Positions 17,668-27,886 of a stretch of 64,000 nucleotides of DNA are shown here, in pieces; position 1 is the stretch's first letter, and each line of letters opens with the position of its first letter. Source of the DNA: Micavibrio sp. UBA6139 (lineage in GTDB: Bacteria; Pseudomonadota; Alphaproteobacteria; Micavibrionales; Micavibrionaceae); the NCBI GenBank assembly GCA_002423285.1, contig DIVF01000054.1:1-64000 (forward strand), given 5' to 3'. A model generated the notes under the pieces. That model was not told where the DNA came from and did no database searches. It was given only the letters and a program-made list of their open reading frames with translations. The position numbers were made by a program, and so were the translations under genes.

Positions 17668-17901
17668 TTAAGCGGCGGCTTCGCCGTCCAGATCGATGTC
17701 CAGAATGGACATGCTGAGCGTGAAGGATGTTTCGCCTTCATCTTCGTCCTTGAAAATCAGGGCGATGAATTCGCCGTCGATCAGGACTTCCAGAGAATCG
17801 GGGGCCTGTGCGCCACGGCTCCGCAGGGCCAAGCCTTTATTGGAAAATTTTTGCTGCAGATAGGTTTGCAGTTTCTGGATCTCTGCTGGTGAAATATTCA
17901 T
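17668..17901 (-). CDS. DUF3126 family protein
   Basis: 77 residues. The pattern of an N-terminal helix (MNISPAEIQKLQTYLQQKFS), a beta core (EVLIDGEFIALIFKDEDEGE) and the end motif SFTLSMSILDIDLD matches DUF3126, a small acidic protein family largely restricted to Alphaproteobacteria. The function is unknown; it is cytosolic. It lies 57 bases downstream of the olsA-like gene in reading direction reversed (it is the next minus-strand gene), so cotranscription with olsB-olsA is possible. Confidence 0.85.
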   Translation of the reverse strand: MNISPAEIQKLQTYLQQKFSNKGLALRSRGAQAPDSLEVLIDGEFIALIFKDEDEGETSFTLSMSILDIDLDGEAAA

Positions 17902-17958
17902 GGTCTGGGCCTTTCCTTGATCGTCGCTCTTTTTAAAAATTATTCTAACCTTGATGTA

Positions 17959-18759
17959 TCAGGCCGCCATGACCGATGCAACTATGCTGCTGCTAACGGG
18001 TGCGGTAATGCCGGAGAGTACGGCTGCATGGCATTGATCGGCCATGACTTTACGGTCTGAAAATGTTTTGGGGTCCATCGGTGCATGGAAGATGACGCGA
18101 ATGACCGCGCCACGGCCGCCGGTGAAGGCTTTCAAATGCGGGGGCATGGTCATATCGCCGTGCCATGCATACAGATCGCGGATGTCTTGTGTATCAGCCG
18201 TATGGCCGTTGACCTGTTCAATGCGCAGTGTCACGGGCTGGATCATCAGATCATGGCGATTATCATCCAGTGTCATGCTGAACAAAGATGATTTGAACGG
18301 GGCAACGGTTGTGCCGCCGGTGGATGTGCCTTCTGCAAACAGGATCAGGCTTTTGCCTTCATCCAGCATATTCGACAGGGCGTTTTTCTCACGCTGCGCA
18401 TCATTGCGTGAACGGCTGATAAAGGCGGTTTGTTGCATGCGGGATAGGAAACCAAATACAGGCCAGCTGGCAACTTCGCGCTTGGCGATAAAGGATGCCT
18501 TCAACACGCTGCCCAGAACCGGAATGTCGAGATAGGAAATATGGTTGCAGACAAAAACGGTTTGTTTGTTATGCAAGGGTTGCCCTTCAACAATCACTTT
18601 CAAACCAAAAATTTTGCAAACGCCCTTTTGCCAGATATGGGGCAGGACATATGATCCTTGTCCGCGATGGAGCATCATCAGGATAATTTGCAGCGGCACC
18701 ATGACGGCGCACCACGCAAAAAACAACACGGCCTTCACGATGACGATGGCCATGGACAT
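17959..18759 (-). CDS. olsA: 1-acyl-glycerol-3-phosphate/lyso-ornithine lipid O-acyltransferase
   Basis: 266 residues of the PlsC family. The HX4D motif is NHISYLDIP (about 71-79) and the second motif is FAEGTSTGG (about 138-146). A hydrophobic N-terminal segment anchors it in the membrane. It overlaps the upstream GNAT-type gene as TGATG, so the two are translated together. This pairing is the olsB-olsA arrangement, in which OlsA acylates the hydroxyl of the lyso-ornithine lipid. An ordinary PlsC role in phosphatidic acid synthesis is also possible. Confidence 0.8.
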   Translation of the reverse strand: MSMAIVIVKAVLFFAWCAVMVPLQIILMMLHRGQGSYVLPHIWQKGVCKIFGLKVIVEGQPLHNKQTVFVCNHISYLDIPVLGSVLKASFIAKREVASWPVFGFLSRMQQTAFISRSRNDAQREKNALSNMLDEGKSLILFAEGTSTGGTTVAPFKSSLFSMTLDDNRHDLMIQPVTLRIEQVNGHTADTQDIRDLYAWHGDMTMPPHLKAFTGGRGAVIRVIFHAPMDPKTFSDRKVMADQCHAAVLSGITAPVSSSIVASVMAA

Positions 18760-19625
18760 CAGATTGCGCTCAGTTTTTTGTCTTCAGATTCGGAGGATTC
18801 GGAATCATCTTCCGCCGGGAAGGCCGTTGAGCTGACGAAGGATTTATTGCCCTTGCGCTCATAATGCTTCTTATAATGTTTGGTGACCAGATCGGTGTGC
18901 AACATGATGCAGACATCGGTGGTGTTGAATTGTTCATCAATTACTGCACCATCCCCGATCAGGGAGCCAATGCGCAAATATCCTTTAATGAGTGGCGGCA
19001 GTTCGCGGATGATTTCACGCGGGTTCAAATCTTCCTTGGCGATCATATCCATACGGACATAGCGTTCTGGCAATGCGACCGGGCGCATATCTGCCGGTGC
19101 CAGGTGGTTGTGGTACAGGTATGAAAGCGGGCGGGCGAGGGCTTGCGGGTCCGTCCCCGGAAAGCTGGCGCAGCCAAACAGCATTTCAATGTTATGTTCC
19201 AAAACGTAATCGGCGATGCCTTGCCACAGTAATTGCAAAACGGGCTGGGTGCGGAATTCGGGCAGAACACAGGAACGGCCCAGTTCCAAAACGGTCGCAC
19301 CGCTTTTCAGAATAGGGTCGATGTTATATTCGTCGCTGGTATAAAACTGGCCGTGCTTTTCTGCGACTTCCCGGTCGAGCAGGCGATAGGTGCCAACGAT
19401 TTTCTGATTTTTTGGGCCGCCGCGTTCATCAACCACAATCAAATGGTCGGCATGGGCGTCAAATTTGTCAAAGTCCCGCTTCTTGGCGGCCATCTCAGCC
19501 GTTGGGGTAGCTTTGTATTCCTCGTAAAACACTTTGTAGCGCAGATCCTGCGCAGCATCGATCTCTGCATCGGTTTGCGCGAGACGGACTGTAATTTTTT
19601 CGCTCAAGGTTTCTGTCTCAGCCAT
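18759..19625 (-). CDS. olsB: L-ornithine N-alpha-acyltransferase (OlsB-like)
   Basis: 288 residues, GNAT/hemolysin-like acyltransferase. Diagnostic text includes RYKVFYEEYKA, FDKFDAHADHLIVVDE, VGTYRLLDREVAEKHGQFYT, LELGRSCVLPEFR and GCASFPGTDPQ, all typical of OlsB-type enzymes that transfer a 3-hydroxyacyl group from ACP to ornithine. The C-terminal domain (PPLIKGYLRIGSLIGDGAVI) is also family-like. It ends in an unusual acidic Ser/Glu/Asp tail (about 268-284). It is coupled to olsA by a TGATG overlap. Ornithine lipids help replace phospholipids under phosphate limitation. Confidence 0.85.
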   Translation of the reverse strand: MAETETLSEKITVRLAQTDAEIDAAQDLRYKVFYEEYKATPTAEMAAKKRDFDKFDAHADHLIVVDERGGPKNQKIVGTYRLLDREVAEKHGQFYTSDEYNIDPILKSGATVLELGRSCVLPEFRTQPVLQLLWQGIADYVLEHNIEMLFGCASFPGTDPQALARPLSYLYHNHLAPADMRPVALPERYVRMDMIAKEDLNPREIIRELPPLIKGYLRIGSLIGDGAVIDEQFNTTDVCIMLHTDLVTKHYKKHYERKGNKSFVSSTAFPAEDDSESSESEDKKLSAI

Positions 19626-19786
19626 GCTCGTATGGTAACTCTCGCCATAGCTGCGCCATCAGGGTGCAGCCCGTTTCAGGATTTTCTACAGTCACGGTTT
19701 TAAGGATTTAAAGCCGCAGGTCAAGGTTTTCCGGGAATTTTCGGAAAATGAACGGGCCTAAATATAATTCCATAATAATGGGAGCG

Positions 19787-21100
19787 TTATCCTGTAAAGA
19801 AATCAAAGAGAAGCTTGATGTTCAAGGTCACGATCACCGCTGAAATAAGCCACGCCAGAATGATGATCGGCAGCTTGATTTTGAACGGACCCATCAGCTT
19901 TTTACTGCTGGTGAACTGGACCAGCGGGATAACGGCAAAGGGCAATTGCATACTTAAAATGACTTGAGACAGGATCAAAAGCTGGGCTGTGCCCGATGCC
20001 CCGTACATCAGGCAGACGATAAAGGCCGGGATCAGGGCCAGCATCCGGGTAATCAACCGGCGCAACCAAGGCTTCAGACGGATCTGTAAGAATCCTTCCA
20101 TAACGATCTGACCGGCAAGGGTTGCTGTAATGGTAGAGTTCTGACCCGAAGCCAGAAGGGCCAGGGCAAAGAGTGTACTGGCTAAGGACGTGCCGAGCAT
20201 CGGCGTGAAGAGTTTATGTGCCTCTTGAATCTCGGTGATGTTATTCATGCCGTTTTCGTGAAAGACAGCCGCCCCCATAATCAGGATGGCGGAGTTGATG
20301 AACAAAGCAAGGCTGAGGGCCACGGTGGAATCAATGGTTGCGAATTTAATTGCTTCCCGTTTATGCGCGGTGCTCTCACCAAAATCGCGCGTCTGCACGA
20401 TGGAAGAATGCAGATATAAGTTATGCGGCATCACCGTCGCGCCCAAAATACCAATGGCAATATAAAGCATGGCCGGGTTCATGACGATTTCGGCTGTGGG
20501 CACATAACCCTGTAAAACCGCGCTGAAGTCAGGTTGCGCCATCATAATCTGGGCAATAAAACACCCGGCGATAATGGTCATGAGCGCAATGATGAAGGCT
20601 TCTAAATAACGGAATCCGCGTGACTGCAACGCCAGAATTATAATGGTGTCCAGAACGGTCAGGGAAATACCAAAGATCAGTGGCATGCCGAATAACAAAT
20701 TCAGCGCAATGGCGGTGCCAATAATTTCCGCCAGATCACAGGCGCAAATGGCAATCTCGCACAGCACCCATAAAACAAAGGCCACTGGTTTTGGATAGTT
20801 GCGGCGGCAGGCCTGAGCCAGATCAAGACCGGTGGCAATGCCAAGCCGGGCACTTAAGGATTGCAAAAGGATTGCCATCAAGTTCGAGAGCAGAATAACG
20901 GAGAGCAGCGTATAGCCAAACGCCGAACCCCCGGCGATATCTGTGGCCCAGTTGCCCGGGTCCATATAGCCGACCGCGACCAGATAACCCGGTCCGGCAA
21001 AGGCCATCATTTTTCGCCAGAATCCGGCATCCTGTGGGACGCGGATGGTCCGGTAAACTTCGCGTAGGGAGGGCTGTTGTGCTTCGATCTGTATGCTCAT
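19787..21100 (-). CDS. mntH: Nramp-type divalent metal (Mn2+) transporter
   Basis: 437 residues, about 11 transmembrane helices. The metal-binding motif of helix 1 is DPGNW in [18 protein letters not shown], and helix 6 carries [10 protein letters not shown]. It imports Mn2+ (and possibly Fe2+) with protons at the inner membrane. It is divergent from mntR across 76 bases. A TTGCCA/TATAGC pair 16 bases apart lies on the minus strand just upstream, so close to the ATG that the message may be nearly leaderless. No Shine-Dalgarno sequence is seen. Confidence 0.95.
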   Translation of the reverse strand: MSIQIEAQQPSLREVYRTIRVPQDAGFWRKMMAFAGPGYLVAVGYMDPGNWATDIAGGSAFGYTLLSVILLSNLMAILLQSLSARLGIATGLDLAQACRRNYPKPVAFVLWVLCEIAICACDLAEIIGTAIALNLLFGMPLIFGISLTVLDTIIILALQSRGFRYLEAFIIALMTIIAGCFIAQIMMAQPDFSAVLQGYVPTAEIVMNPAMLYIAIGILGATVMPHNLYLHSSIVQTRDFGESTAHKREAIKFATIDSTVALSLALFINSAILIMGAAVFHENGMNNITEIQEAHKLFTPMLGTSLASTLFALALLASGQNSTITATLAGQIVMEGFLQIRLKPWLRRLITRMLALIPAFIVCLMYGASGTAQLLILSQVILSMQLPFAVIPLVQFTSSKKLMGPFKIKLPIIILAWLISAVIVTLNIKLLFDFFTG

Positions 21101-21176
21101 ATTTTAAGGCTATAGCACAAATTTTAGCCATGGCAACAAATTTGACAGGCATTGTAATATCGCCCACACTGAAAAA
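21101..21176. promoter_or_regulatory. mntH-mntR divergent promoter region
   Basis: Contains a sigma70-like TTGCCA-N16-TATAGC facing mntH and a TTGACA facing mntR. Two imperfect dyads overlap: AAATTT-AGCCATGGC-AAATTT, and GGCTA ... TAGCC. One is likely the MntR operator, from the regulator adjacent to it, but the exact site is inference. Confidence 0.5.
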
Positions 21177-21635
21177 ATGAGTAAAAAGCCAGCCGAAACC
21201 CAGAAATCCGCCATTCCTGATGACCCTGAATTACAGGCCCAACGCTTTGGCCGGGTTCGGGAGGCGCACCAGACTGAAACCGCCGAAGATTATGTCGAGC
21301 TGATCGCTGATTTGATCGAAGCGCAGGGCGAGGCACGCGTGGTTGATCTATCTTCCCGGTTCGGGGTATCACACGCCACGGTCAATAAAGTGATCGCGCG
21401 GCTTAACCGCGAAGGTTTGGTCAGTAACCGGAAATATCGATCTTTGTTCTTAACGGATGAGGGCCGGGAGCTGGCTGTGCGCTGTAAGGAGCGTCACCTC
21501 ATCGTTTTCAATTTTTTACGTTCCATCGGTGTACCGGAAGAAATCGCAGAGATTGACGCCGAGGGCGTCGAACACCATGTCAGTGAAGAAACATTGAAAA
21601 TTTTCCAAGCGTATATCAGCAAGCATAAAAAATGA
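21177..21635 (+). CDS. mntR: Manganese-dependent transcriptional regulator, DtxR family
   Basis: 152 residues. The N-terminal winged helix (about 30-90) contains ETAEDYVELIADLIEAQGEA and the recognition helix VSHATVNKVIARLNREGLVSNRK; the C-terminal dimerisation domain carries HHVSEETLK metal-binding residues. It has no SH3-like third domain, as in gamma- and alphaproteobacterial MntR. It would repress the divergent mntH when Mn2+ is sufficient. Its stop overlaps the next gene by ATGA. Confidence 0.93.
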   Translation: MSKKPAETQKSAIPDDPELQAQRFGRVREAHQTETAEDYVELIADLIEAQGEARVVDLSSRFGVSHATVNKVIARLNREGLVSNRKYRSLFLTDEGRELAVRCKERHLIVFNFLRSIGVPEEIAEIDAEGVEHHVSEETLKIFQAYISKHKK

Positions 21636-22516
21636 CCGCGATTCCACAGGGCGAAAAACTGCGTGAGAAAATCGAAAGCCATACAGGTTGTCCGATTGTT
21701 GATCTGCGTTTTTATGCCACGGGGCAAAACGCCAATCTATATCTGGTTGACCTGACCGATGATCGTCGCCTGATGGCCAAGATCATGCGGGAAGGGGAAG
21801 AAGAAACACAGTCATCCCTAGAGGCAGAGGGGTGGATGCTGGAATACCTCGCCCGCAAGACAAAGCTGCCGGTGCCGCGTGTCTATTGGTGTGATGCCAA
21901 TACCATCCTGATGGATTTTATTGAAAACAGCGGCGTAATGAATACGAAGACCCAAGAAAATGCCGCCGAGATGCTGGCTGCGCTCCACGGGGTTGAGGCT
22001 GATTTTTTTGGGTTGGAACGTGATACAACAATTTCATCCTATACCCAGCCCAATCATTTTGAATCGCATTGGGTTGAATTTTTCCGCGATCACCGTTTGT
22101 TGCATATGGCGCGTGAGGCGTTGAATGATGGAACAATCGAAGCCGGAACCATGCAAAAAATTGAAAAGCTGGCCGGGCAGATCGACCGTTTTATTGATGG
22201 TGGTGTTAAACCCGGTTTGATCCACGGTGATTTGTGGGGTGGGAATGTTTTGTTGGGGCAGGACAAGCTCGCGGCCTTCATCGATCCCGCCATTTATTAT
22301 GCGGACCCGGAAATGGATCTGGCGACGATTCGCCTGTTTGATACCTTTGGTGATGCATTCTTTCAGCGTTATAATGAAATTCGGGGTATTCGCCGTGGAT
22401 TTGATACGGAACGCCGCTACATTTATGCTCTTTATCCCTTGTTGGTGAATGCTCGCGGTGTGGGGAATCGCTATGTCGTGGAAATTGATGCTATTTTAAA
22501 ACGGTTCGTAGGTTAG
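21632..22516 (+). CDS. Fructosamine/ketosamine-3-kinase family protein
   Basis: 294 residues of the APH/FN3K kinase-like fold. The catalytic loop is GLIHGDLWGGNVLL (about 197-210) and the metal loop is FIDPAIYYADPEMDLA (about 218-233), as in fructosamine-3-kinase homologues. The enzyme would phosphorylate protein- or amino acid-bound ketosamines, allowing deglycation. Its start overlaps the mntR stop by 4 bases, so it shares the manganese regulator transcript; kinase need for Mn2+ or Mg2+ could explain that, but this is speculation. Confidence 0.8.
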   Translation: MTAIPQGEKLREKIESHTGCPIVDLRFYATGQNANLYLVDLTDDRRLMAKIMREGEEETQSSLEAEGWMLEYLARKTKLPVPRVYWCDANTILMDFIENSGVMNTKTQENAAEMLAALHGVEADFFGLERDTTISSYTQPNHFESHWVEFFRDHRLLHMAREALNDGTIEAGTMQKIEKLAGQIDRFIDGGVKPGLIHGDLWGGNVLLGQDKLAAFIDPAIYYADPEMDLATIRLFDTFGDAFFQRYNEIRGIRRGFDTERRYIYALYPLLVNARGVGNRYVVEIDAILKRFVG

Positions 22517-22530
22517 GGGAGCAATCTGCT

Positions 22531-23277
22531 GTGTATGGCAAGCTGATCAAAATTCTTCTTCTGGCACTGGTTGCCGCCGTTGTCGTTACTTTTCTGGCCC
22601 TAAGCCTGATGAAAAAGGACACGCCTGCGCCTCAGCAGGACGCCTTGGCCCCACCGGCGGTCAGTACCGCCACGCCGACGCGCAAAAACCCGCACCGCGA
22701 TATGTTAGAAGATACAATGACGGCAACAACACCCGCCGCACAGCAGCCACCTGCACAAACCCAATCACCCGGTGCCGCGAAGCGCCCGATGTTGCAATAT
22801 GCTTCTCTGGCCGGAACCTTGCAGAGCAGCAGTGCCGAGATTCAACCCGGTGGCCGCATCCCGCGTGACTATACTTGTAACGGCAGCAATATTTCTCCGG
22901 CCTTTCAATGGTCCGGCGCACCGCGTGGCACGCAAAGCTATGTGCTCTTGTTTGAAAAGCTGGATGCGACAGAGGGCAATAGTTTGCAATGGGGTGTTTA
23001 CAACATTCCATCATCTCAAAATGCCATTGCCGCACGCACCCCGCGCGATCCTGTTCTGGCACAGGGTGTGACGCAGGCGATTAATGATGCGGGCAGTGTT
23101 GGTTATATTGGCCCTTGCGCCCCGCGTGGGCAGTTCCAATACACCCTTAGTGTGATTGCATTGGATCAGAATCTGGCACTTCCTGCTGGCCTGAAACGCG
23201 ATGATCTGATCAAAGCAATAAACGGCCACATCATTGATATGGCCGTTCTACCGCTGGTTCATTTTTATAGGCTGTAA
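22531..23277 (+). CDS. YbhB/YbcL-type (PEBP / Raf-kinase-inhibitor-like) protein
   Basis: 248 residues starting with GTG; GGGGAG about 9 bases before it supports this start. An N-terminal membrane anchor (LLLALVAAVVVTFLALSLM) is followed by a Pro/Thr/Gln-rich linker (about 30-85) and a PEBP fold (about 95-248) with IPRDYTCNGSNISPAFQWSG, SVGYIGPCAPRGQFQYT and LALPAGLKRDDL. Bacterial members have no established substrate. The anchor plus linker is longer than in E. coli YbhB. It is convergent with etfA, 5 bases apart. Confidence 0.87.
   Translation: MYGKLIKILLLALVAAVVVTFLALSLMKKDTPAPQQDALAPPAVSTATPTRKNPHRDMLEDTMTATTPAAQQPPAQTQSPGAAKRPMLQYASLAGTLQSSSAEIQPGGRIPRDYTCNGSNISPAFQWSGAPRGTQSYVLLFEKLDATEGNSLQWGVYNIPSSQNAIAARTPRDPVLAQGVTQAINDAGSVGYIGPCAPRGQFQYTLSVIALDQNLALPAGLKRDDLIKAINGHIIDMAVLPLVHFYRL
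23221..23247 (-). terminator. Hairpin in 3' coding end, possible etfA terminator
   Basis: AACGGCCA (23221-23228) and TGGCCGTT (23240-23247) form an 8-bp stem inside the PEBP gene. Read on the minus strand it continues TTATTGCTTTG, about 35 bases after the etfA stop. Confidence 0.45.
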
Positions 23278-23282
23278 AAGTT

Positions 23283-24215
23283 TTAGCCGAGCGCTTTTTC
23301 AAGTTCAGGCAGGGCTTCAAACAAATCCGCCACCAGACCGTAATCCGCAATCTGGAAGATTGGCGCTTCGCTGTCCTTGTTGATGGCGACGATGACTTTT
23401 GAATCCTTCATCCCGGCCAAATGCTGGATCGCGCCGGAAATGCCAACGGCGATATACAGGTTTGGTGCAACGATCTTACCCGTCTGGCCAACCTGATAAT
23501 CATTCGGTACATACCCGGCATCAACAGCCGCGCGGGATGCACCTGTGGCCGCACCCAGCTTATCGGCAACAGGGATAATGTATTTTTCGTAGTTTTCACC
23601 ACTGCCAAGGCCGCGACCACCGGAAATAACGATCTTCGCGGTTTGCAGGTCAGGGCGTTCGGATTTGGTCAGTTCTTGTCCGATGAAGGATGACAAGCCG
23701 GTATCACCTGTGCTGGCCAGTGCCTCAACGCTCGCGGAACCACCCTCTGCGGCAGGATCAAACGCGGTCGGGCGCACGGTCAGCAGGATAGGGGTGCTTG
23801 TGATCTGTACAGTTGCCAACGCATTCCCTGCATAAATTGGCCGTACGAATGTATCCGCCGATTCAATCGCAACAACATCGGTTACTTGCGCGACATCCAA
23901 CAATGCCGCTGCGCGTGGCAATACGTTCTTACCAAAGAACGATGCCGGGGCAGCAACGTGGCTGTAATTTTTACCAATGCTGGCGATCAGTGTTGCAATG
24001 TTTTCTGCCAGATTGTGGGCATAGGCTGCATCATCGGAATGGAGAACCTTGGCAACGACCGCAATCTTGGTGGCGGCCTGTGCTGCGGCCCCTGCATTGT
24101 GACCGGCAACCAGCACATGAATATCACCGCCCAGTTTTGTGGCGGCGGCAACGGTGTTCAGCGTGCCGGGGTTCAGGGATTGGTTGTTATGTTCTGCAAT
24201 TACAAGAATTGTCAT
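23283..24215 (-). CDS. etfA: Electron transfer flavoprotein alpha subunit
   Basis: 310 residues. The C-terminal FAD-binding domain is clear: [53 protein letters not shown], and [10 protein letters not shown], then [18 protein letters not shown]. The N-terminal domain starts [14 protein letters not shown]. With EtfB it carries electrons from acyl-CoA and other dehydrogenases to ETF-ubiquinone oxidoreductase. The start is 2 bases after the etfB stop; the two form an operon. Confidence 0.97.
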   Translation of the reverse strand: MTILVIAEHNNQSLNPGTLNTVAAATKLGGDIHVLVAGHNAGAAAQAATKIAVVAKVLHSDDAAYAHNLAENIATLIASIGKNYSHVAAPASFFGKNVLPRAAALLDVAQVTDVVAIESADTFVRPIYAGNALATVQITSTPILLTVRPTAFDPAAEGGSASVEALASTGDTGLSSFIGQELTKSERPDLQTAKIVISGGRGLGSGENYEKYIIPVADKLGAATGASRAAVDAGYVPNDYQVGQTGKIVAPNLYIAVGISGAIQHLAGMKDSKVIVAINKDSEAPIFQIADYGLVADLFEALPELEKALG

Positions 24216-24217
24216 GA

Positions 24218-24967
24218 TTAGATCACCTTTGCTTCTGTTTTCAGTTTGGCGACCAGTTCTTCAACACTGGCAACCTTGATTCCCGCCTGACGTTTCGGCG
24301 GTTCGGTGACTTTCAATGTTTTAATGGCGGATTGTACGGTCACGCCCAGATCGGCAGGGGTAACGGTATCCAGCTGCTTTTTCTTCGCCTTCATAATATT
24401 GGGCAGGGCGGCGTAGCGCGGTTCGTTCAAACGCAGATCCGTTGTTACCACGCAGGGCATTTTCAGCTTTAATGTTTCCAAGCCACCATCAATCTCGCGG
24501 GTGACAACTGCATGGTCGCTTTCCAGTACGATTTTGGAAGCAAACGTACCTTGCGGCCAGTTCAGCAGCGCGGCCAGCATTTGGCCTGTCTGGTTGTTTT
24601 CACTATCAATCGCTTGCTTGCCGGTCAGGACCAGACCGGGTTGTTCTTTCTCAACGATGGCTTTTAGCAATTTTGCCATGGTCAGTGGTTGAATTTCTTC
24701 ATCGCACAGAATGTGAATACCGCGATCTGCACCCATCGCCATGGCGGTGCGCATTGTTTCTTGAACCGTGGCAGGGCCAGCGGAGACAACAATGATCTCG
24801 GTCGCCTTTCCGGCTTCCTTCATACGAATGGCTTCCTCAACTGCGATTTCACAGAAAGGGTTCATCGACATTTTGACGTTTGCGGTTTCAACGCCGCTTT
24901 GGTCAGCCTTCACCCGGATGGTGACATAGGCGTCAATCACGCGTTTGACAGGAACAATAATTTTCAT
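24218..24967 (-). CDS. etfB: Electron transfer flavoprotein beta subunit
   Basis: 249 residues, full family length. The beginning [19 protein letters not shown] and the AMP-binding and recognition-loop region ([43 protein letters not shown]) match EtfB. The C-terminal arm ([18 protein letters not shown]) clasps EtfA. It is the first gene of the etfB-etfA pair. An unrelated terminator for the upstream gene lies at 25061-25088. Confidence 0.97.
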   Translation of the reverse strand: MKIIVPVKRVIDAYVTIRVKADQSGVETANVKMSMNPFCEIAVEEAIRMKEAGKATEIIVVSAGPATVQETMRTAMAMGADRGIHILCDEEIQPLTMAKLLKAIVEKEQPGLVLTGKQAIDSENNQTGQMLAALLNWPQGTFASKIVLESDHAVVTREIDGGLETLKLKMPCVVTTDLRLNEPRYAALPNIMKAKKKQLDTVTPADLGVTVQSAIKTLKVTEPPKRQAGIKVASVEELVAKLKTEAKVI

Positions 24968-25060
24968 CGGTTTCGTTTCTTTCCAAGAATCATGGTTTGG
25001 TTCCCGATTGTACTGGCAAATGGGCAGCGTTCAAGGCGTTGAGGGCCGGAAACAAACAAA

Positions 25061-25088
25061 AAGGCACCCCAAATATTGGGGTGCCTTT
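25061..25088 (-). terminator. Intrinsic terminator of the PRC-barrel gene
   Basis: AAAGGCACCCC, loop AATATT, GGGGTGCCTTT on the minus strand, followed by TTGTTTGTTT. A 28-base perfect palindrome 23 bases beyond the stop codon of the gene at 25111. Confidence 0.9.
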
Positions 25089-25110
25089 CGCATTGTCTTA
25101 ACCAATCAGG

Positions 25111-25989
25111 TTAATTGGTGATGCTTTTTTTGTAATTTTCAAAGTTAGCGGCCTGTTCAGCGGAAAGCTGGAAGCCAACCTTGCTATCTGCGCCATGGAT
25201 GACCTTGACGTCATCAAAATCAAAGGCAGCATAATCCCCACCCAGACCCAGAACCTTGTCAAACGACACGATCAGCTTATCAGCTTCGCCATCTTCAATA
25301 ATGACGTTTTCGATGCTGGCCAGTTTCTTTTGCTGGCCATCAACCAATGAGCCTTCCAGTGCGTTACGCAGGCTGACACCATCGGCTGGCTTAATGCGGA
25401 CCTTACCCGAAGCAGGGGTGTAGGAGAATTCCGCTACATCCTTCACCAGATCTTTCGAAACAGTGTTCAGGGTTTCAGCATAATCGGTGCTGGTCACGAT
25501 TTTCTTGTATTCAAGCGCAACCAACTTTCCGCCAATACCAAAGAATCCGCCATCAGACAGAATAATCAGTGATGCATCTTCGTCTTGATCGACAATAATG
25601 TCGTGGACGGTGGCAACATCTTTACCCTCTGCATCCTTCACGGTTCGACCGATCAATGTTTTGGCACTGTCGCCGCCATTGAATGTTTTGCTTTCAAATG
25701 CGGTTTGTGGTGTTTTGTCGTCATCAAGGACAACAGCCTTCACATCGTCGTATTTTTCTTCAACGGCGTTGCTGACATCCTTGGCTGTATCGCTGACGGC
25801 TTTTTTCGTGTCGTCCCAGCCTTTTTTGATTTCCTGTTCCGTTACAACAGGGCCACGCGGGTTTGATTTTTCTTCGGATGTGCCCGCTTGTGGTTCTGCT
25901 GCCATGGTTGGCAATGCGAAGGCCATAGGGATTGTTAAAGTAACAGCGGAGGCCCCGGCCAGAATCAGTGTGCGTGATGAAATTGTCAT
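25111..25989 (-). CDS. Secreted PRC-barrel domain protein
   Basis: 292 residues. A Sec signal peptide (LILAGASAVTLTIPMAFALP) ends near residue 30. A helical, acidic stretch (about 45-85, with the pattern TKKAVSDTAKDVSNAVEEKY) follows, then two PRC-barrel-like repeats at about 105-180 (LIGRTVKDAEGKDVATVHDI) and about 205-275 (LEGSLVDGQQKKLASIENVI). PRC-barrel proteins bind surfaces or small ligands; the role here, in the periplasm, is unknown. It lies between the SLC13 transporter and etfB with its own terminator. The helical part resembles small stress-related CsbD-like or late-embryogenesis repeats only superficially. Confidence 0.78.
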   Translation of the reverse strand: MTISSRTLILAGASAVTLTIPMAFALPTMAAEPQAGTSEEKSNPRGPVVTEQEIKKGWDDTKKAVSDTAKDVSNAVEEKYDDVKAVVLDDDKTPQTAFESKTFNGGDSAKTLIGRTVKDAEGKDVATVHDIIVDQDEDASLIILSDGGFFGIGGKLVALEYKKIVTSTDYAETLNTVSKDLVKDVAEFSYTPASGKVRIKPADGVSLRNALEGSLVDGQQKKLASIENVIIEDGEADKLIVSFDKVLGLGGDYAAFDFDDVKVIHGADSKVGFQLSAEQAANFENYKKSITN

Positions 25990-26064
25990 AATTACTACCT
26001 CTCGTTATTGTAAAAAACACAGATTTTTCGTGTGCTTGGTACAGACATAGGGCGCGTAAATTAT

Positions 26065-27858
26065 TTATCCACTCAGCGGCCAAACTATCATGATGATTGG
26101 TACACCAACAATGACGACAAGGGCCGATAACGGCAGGCCCATCCTTGCGTAATCGCCAAATTTATATCCACCGGGACCCATCACCAATGTGTTCGATTGG
26201 TGGCCAATTGGTGTCAAAAAATCGCACGATGCACCAACGGCAACAGCCATTAAGAACGGATCAACGTTAAGGTTCAACTTCGTTGCTAATAAGGCCGCAA
26301 TTGGTGCCATTACCAAAACGGTGGCTGCGTTATTTAAAAATGGTGTAATCAGCATGGTGGAGACAAGTACCGTTGCCAGAATGGCAGGGGGCGAAAGATT
26401 CAAGGACATCGTCGCAATCGCATCTGCAATCAATTCCGTACCCCCCGTTGTGCGCAGCGCTTCTGTGACCGGGATCATCGCCCCCAGCAGGACAACCACC
26501 GGCCAATCAATTGCGTCATAGAATTCATGCAGTTTTAAAAGTTTCAAAACCGCTACCGCAATAACGGCACCCAAAAATGCGATTGAGATCGGCATAATAT
26601 CCAAAACAGTCAATGCCACAGCGGTCAGTAAAACCAGGGCAGGAATAACCGCACGTTTGGGTTGCCCCAGTTGCAGATTTCGTTCCGCCAGCGGCAAACA
26701 ACCAAGATCGGCCAGTGTGACAGGCATCGCATCCAGATTACCTTGCAGAACGATCACGTCACCTTGACGGAATCGGGTACTGCTCAGGCGCTTTTTAGGA
26801 TTAAAGATGGAAGTATTTCCGGCCTGTCTGACGGCCAGCAGGTTGATGCTGTAGCGCGAACGTAAAGACAGTTGTTTTGGTGTTGCGTTTATTAATTCAG
26901 AGCCAGCGGTGATAACGGCCTCAACAATCCCGACATCTTCGGAGGTCATGGCGATGTTTTCTAAATCTTCGCTGCCGACCAACTCAACCTTTGCTGTATC
27001 AACCAGTTTTTTAAGTGCTACAGGATCGCTTTTCACCAGCAAAATATCGCCCGCCTGAATAACGGCGCGGGCAGACAGAACATGGCGTTGTAAAGTCCCT
27101 CTGATCATGCCGATAATTGTAAGATCTCCCTCAATCTCTGTCTCAATTTCGCGGACTGTCTTACCGATAATGGCGGATTCTGTTGAAACCAGAACTTCAC
27201 TGGCATAATCCTCAATCGAGAAACGGTCTTCAGGTGCAGGCTTTCCAAGGCGGTCTTTGGGGAGTAAACGCCATCCCCAGGTCAGATAAATTAAGCCGGC
27301 CGCGCAGATGCAAAGCCCCACCGGCGCAAAATCAAACATTTGAAATGGTGCGCCGAGCATATCTTCGCGGACACGCGAAATCAGCAGGTTGGGCGGCGTT
27401 CCGATCATGGTGATGAGCCCGCCCAGAAGGGATCCGAAGGATAGCGGCATTAAAAGCTCGGAAGGTTTTCGGTCTGCCTTCTTGGCAAAGGTCAATGCCA
27501 CCGGTAAGAACAAGGCCAGCGCGCCAACATTGTTCATGAAGGCGGAGAGAACCATCACCATGCCAACCAGAACCGTAATTTGCAGTTGCGGTTTATCGAT
27601 AAAGCGTGACAGCAGCTTAATGATAATGTCCACAAAACCAGATCTGCTGATGGCCGCACTGATAATCAGAACGCAGGCAACGGTAATCACAACCGGGTCA
27701 CTGAACCCGGTAAAGGCATCATTCGCGGGAACCAGCCCCAAAATGACCGCCAGAAATAAAATGAACAGGGCGACAATATCGTAACGCCATTTATCCCAAA
27801 CAAACAAACCAATCGCTAGAACGATCAGGGCAAAGATAATCATTTGGTCTGTGGTCAT
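26065..27858 (-). CDS. SLC13-family anion permease with TrkA-C domains
   Basis: 597 residues. It follows the SLC13 / ArsB-type permease plan: about six N-terminal membrane helices, two soluble TrkA-C (RCK_C) domains at about 205-375 ([37 protein letters not shown]), then six more helices. Family motifs include [11 protein letters not shown] and [16 protein letters not shown] near the first, and [20 protein letters not shown] in the second half. It likely imports sulfate, dicarboxylates or similar anions with Na+. The RCK domains suggest ligand gating. The substrate cannot be predicted. Confidence 0.88.
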   Translation of the reverse strand: MTTDQMIIFALIVLAIGLFVWDKWRYDIVALFILFLAVILGLVPANDAFTGFSDPVVITVACVLIISAAISRSGFVDIIIKLLSRFIDKPQLQITVLVGMVMVLSAFMNNVGALALFLPVALTFAKKADRKPSELLMPLSFGSLLGGLITMIGTPPNLLISRVREDMLGAPFQMFDFAPVGLCICAAGLIYLTWGWRLLPKDRLGKPAPEDRFSIEDYASEVLVSTESAIIGKTVREIETEIEGDLTIIGMIRGTLQRHVLSARAVIQAGDILLVKSDPVALKKLVDTAKVELVGSEDLENIAMTSEDVGIVEAVITAGSELINATPKQLSLRSRYSINLLAVRQAGNTSIFNPKKRLSSTRFRQGDVIVLQGNLDAMPVTLADLGCLPLAERNLQLGQPKRAVIPALVLLTAVALTVLDIMPISIAFLGAVIAVAVLKLLKLHEFYDAIDWPVVVLLGAMIPVTEALRTTGGTELIADAIATMSLNLSPPAILATVLVSTMLITPFLNNAATVLVMAPIAALLATKLNLNVDPFLMAVAVGASCDFLTPIGHQSNTLVMGPGGYKFGDYARMGLPLSALVVIVGVPIIMIVWPLSG

Positions 27859-27886
27859 GACGGGCCGTCCTTGTCGAATTATATAA

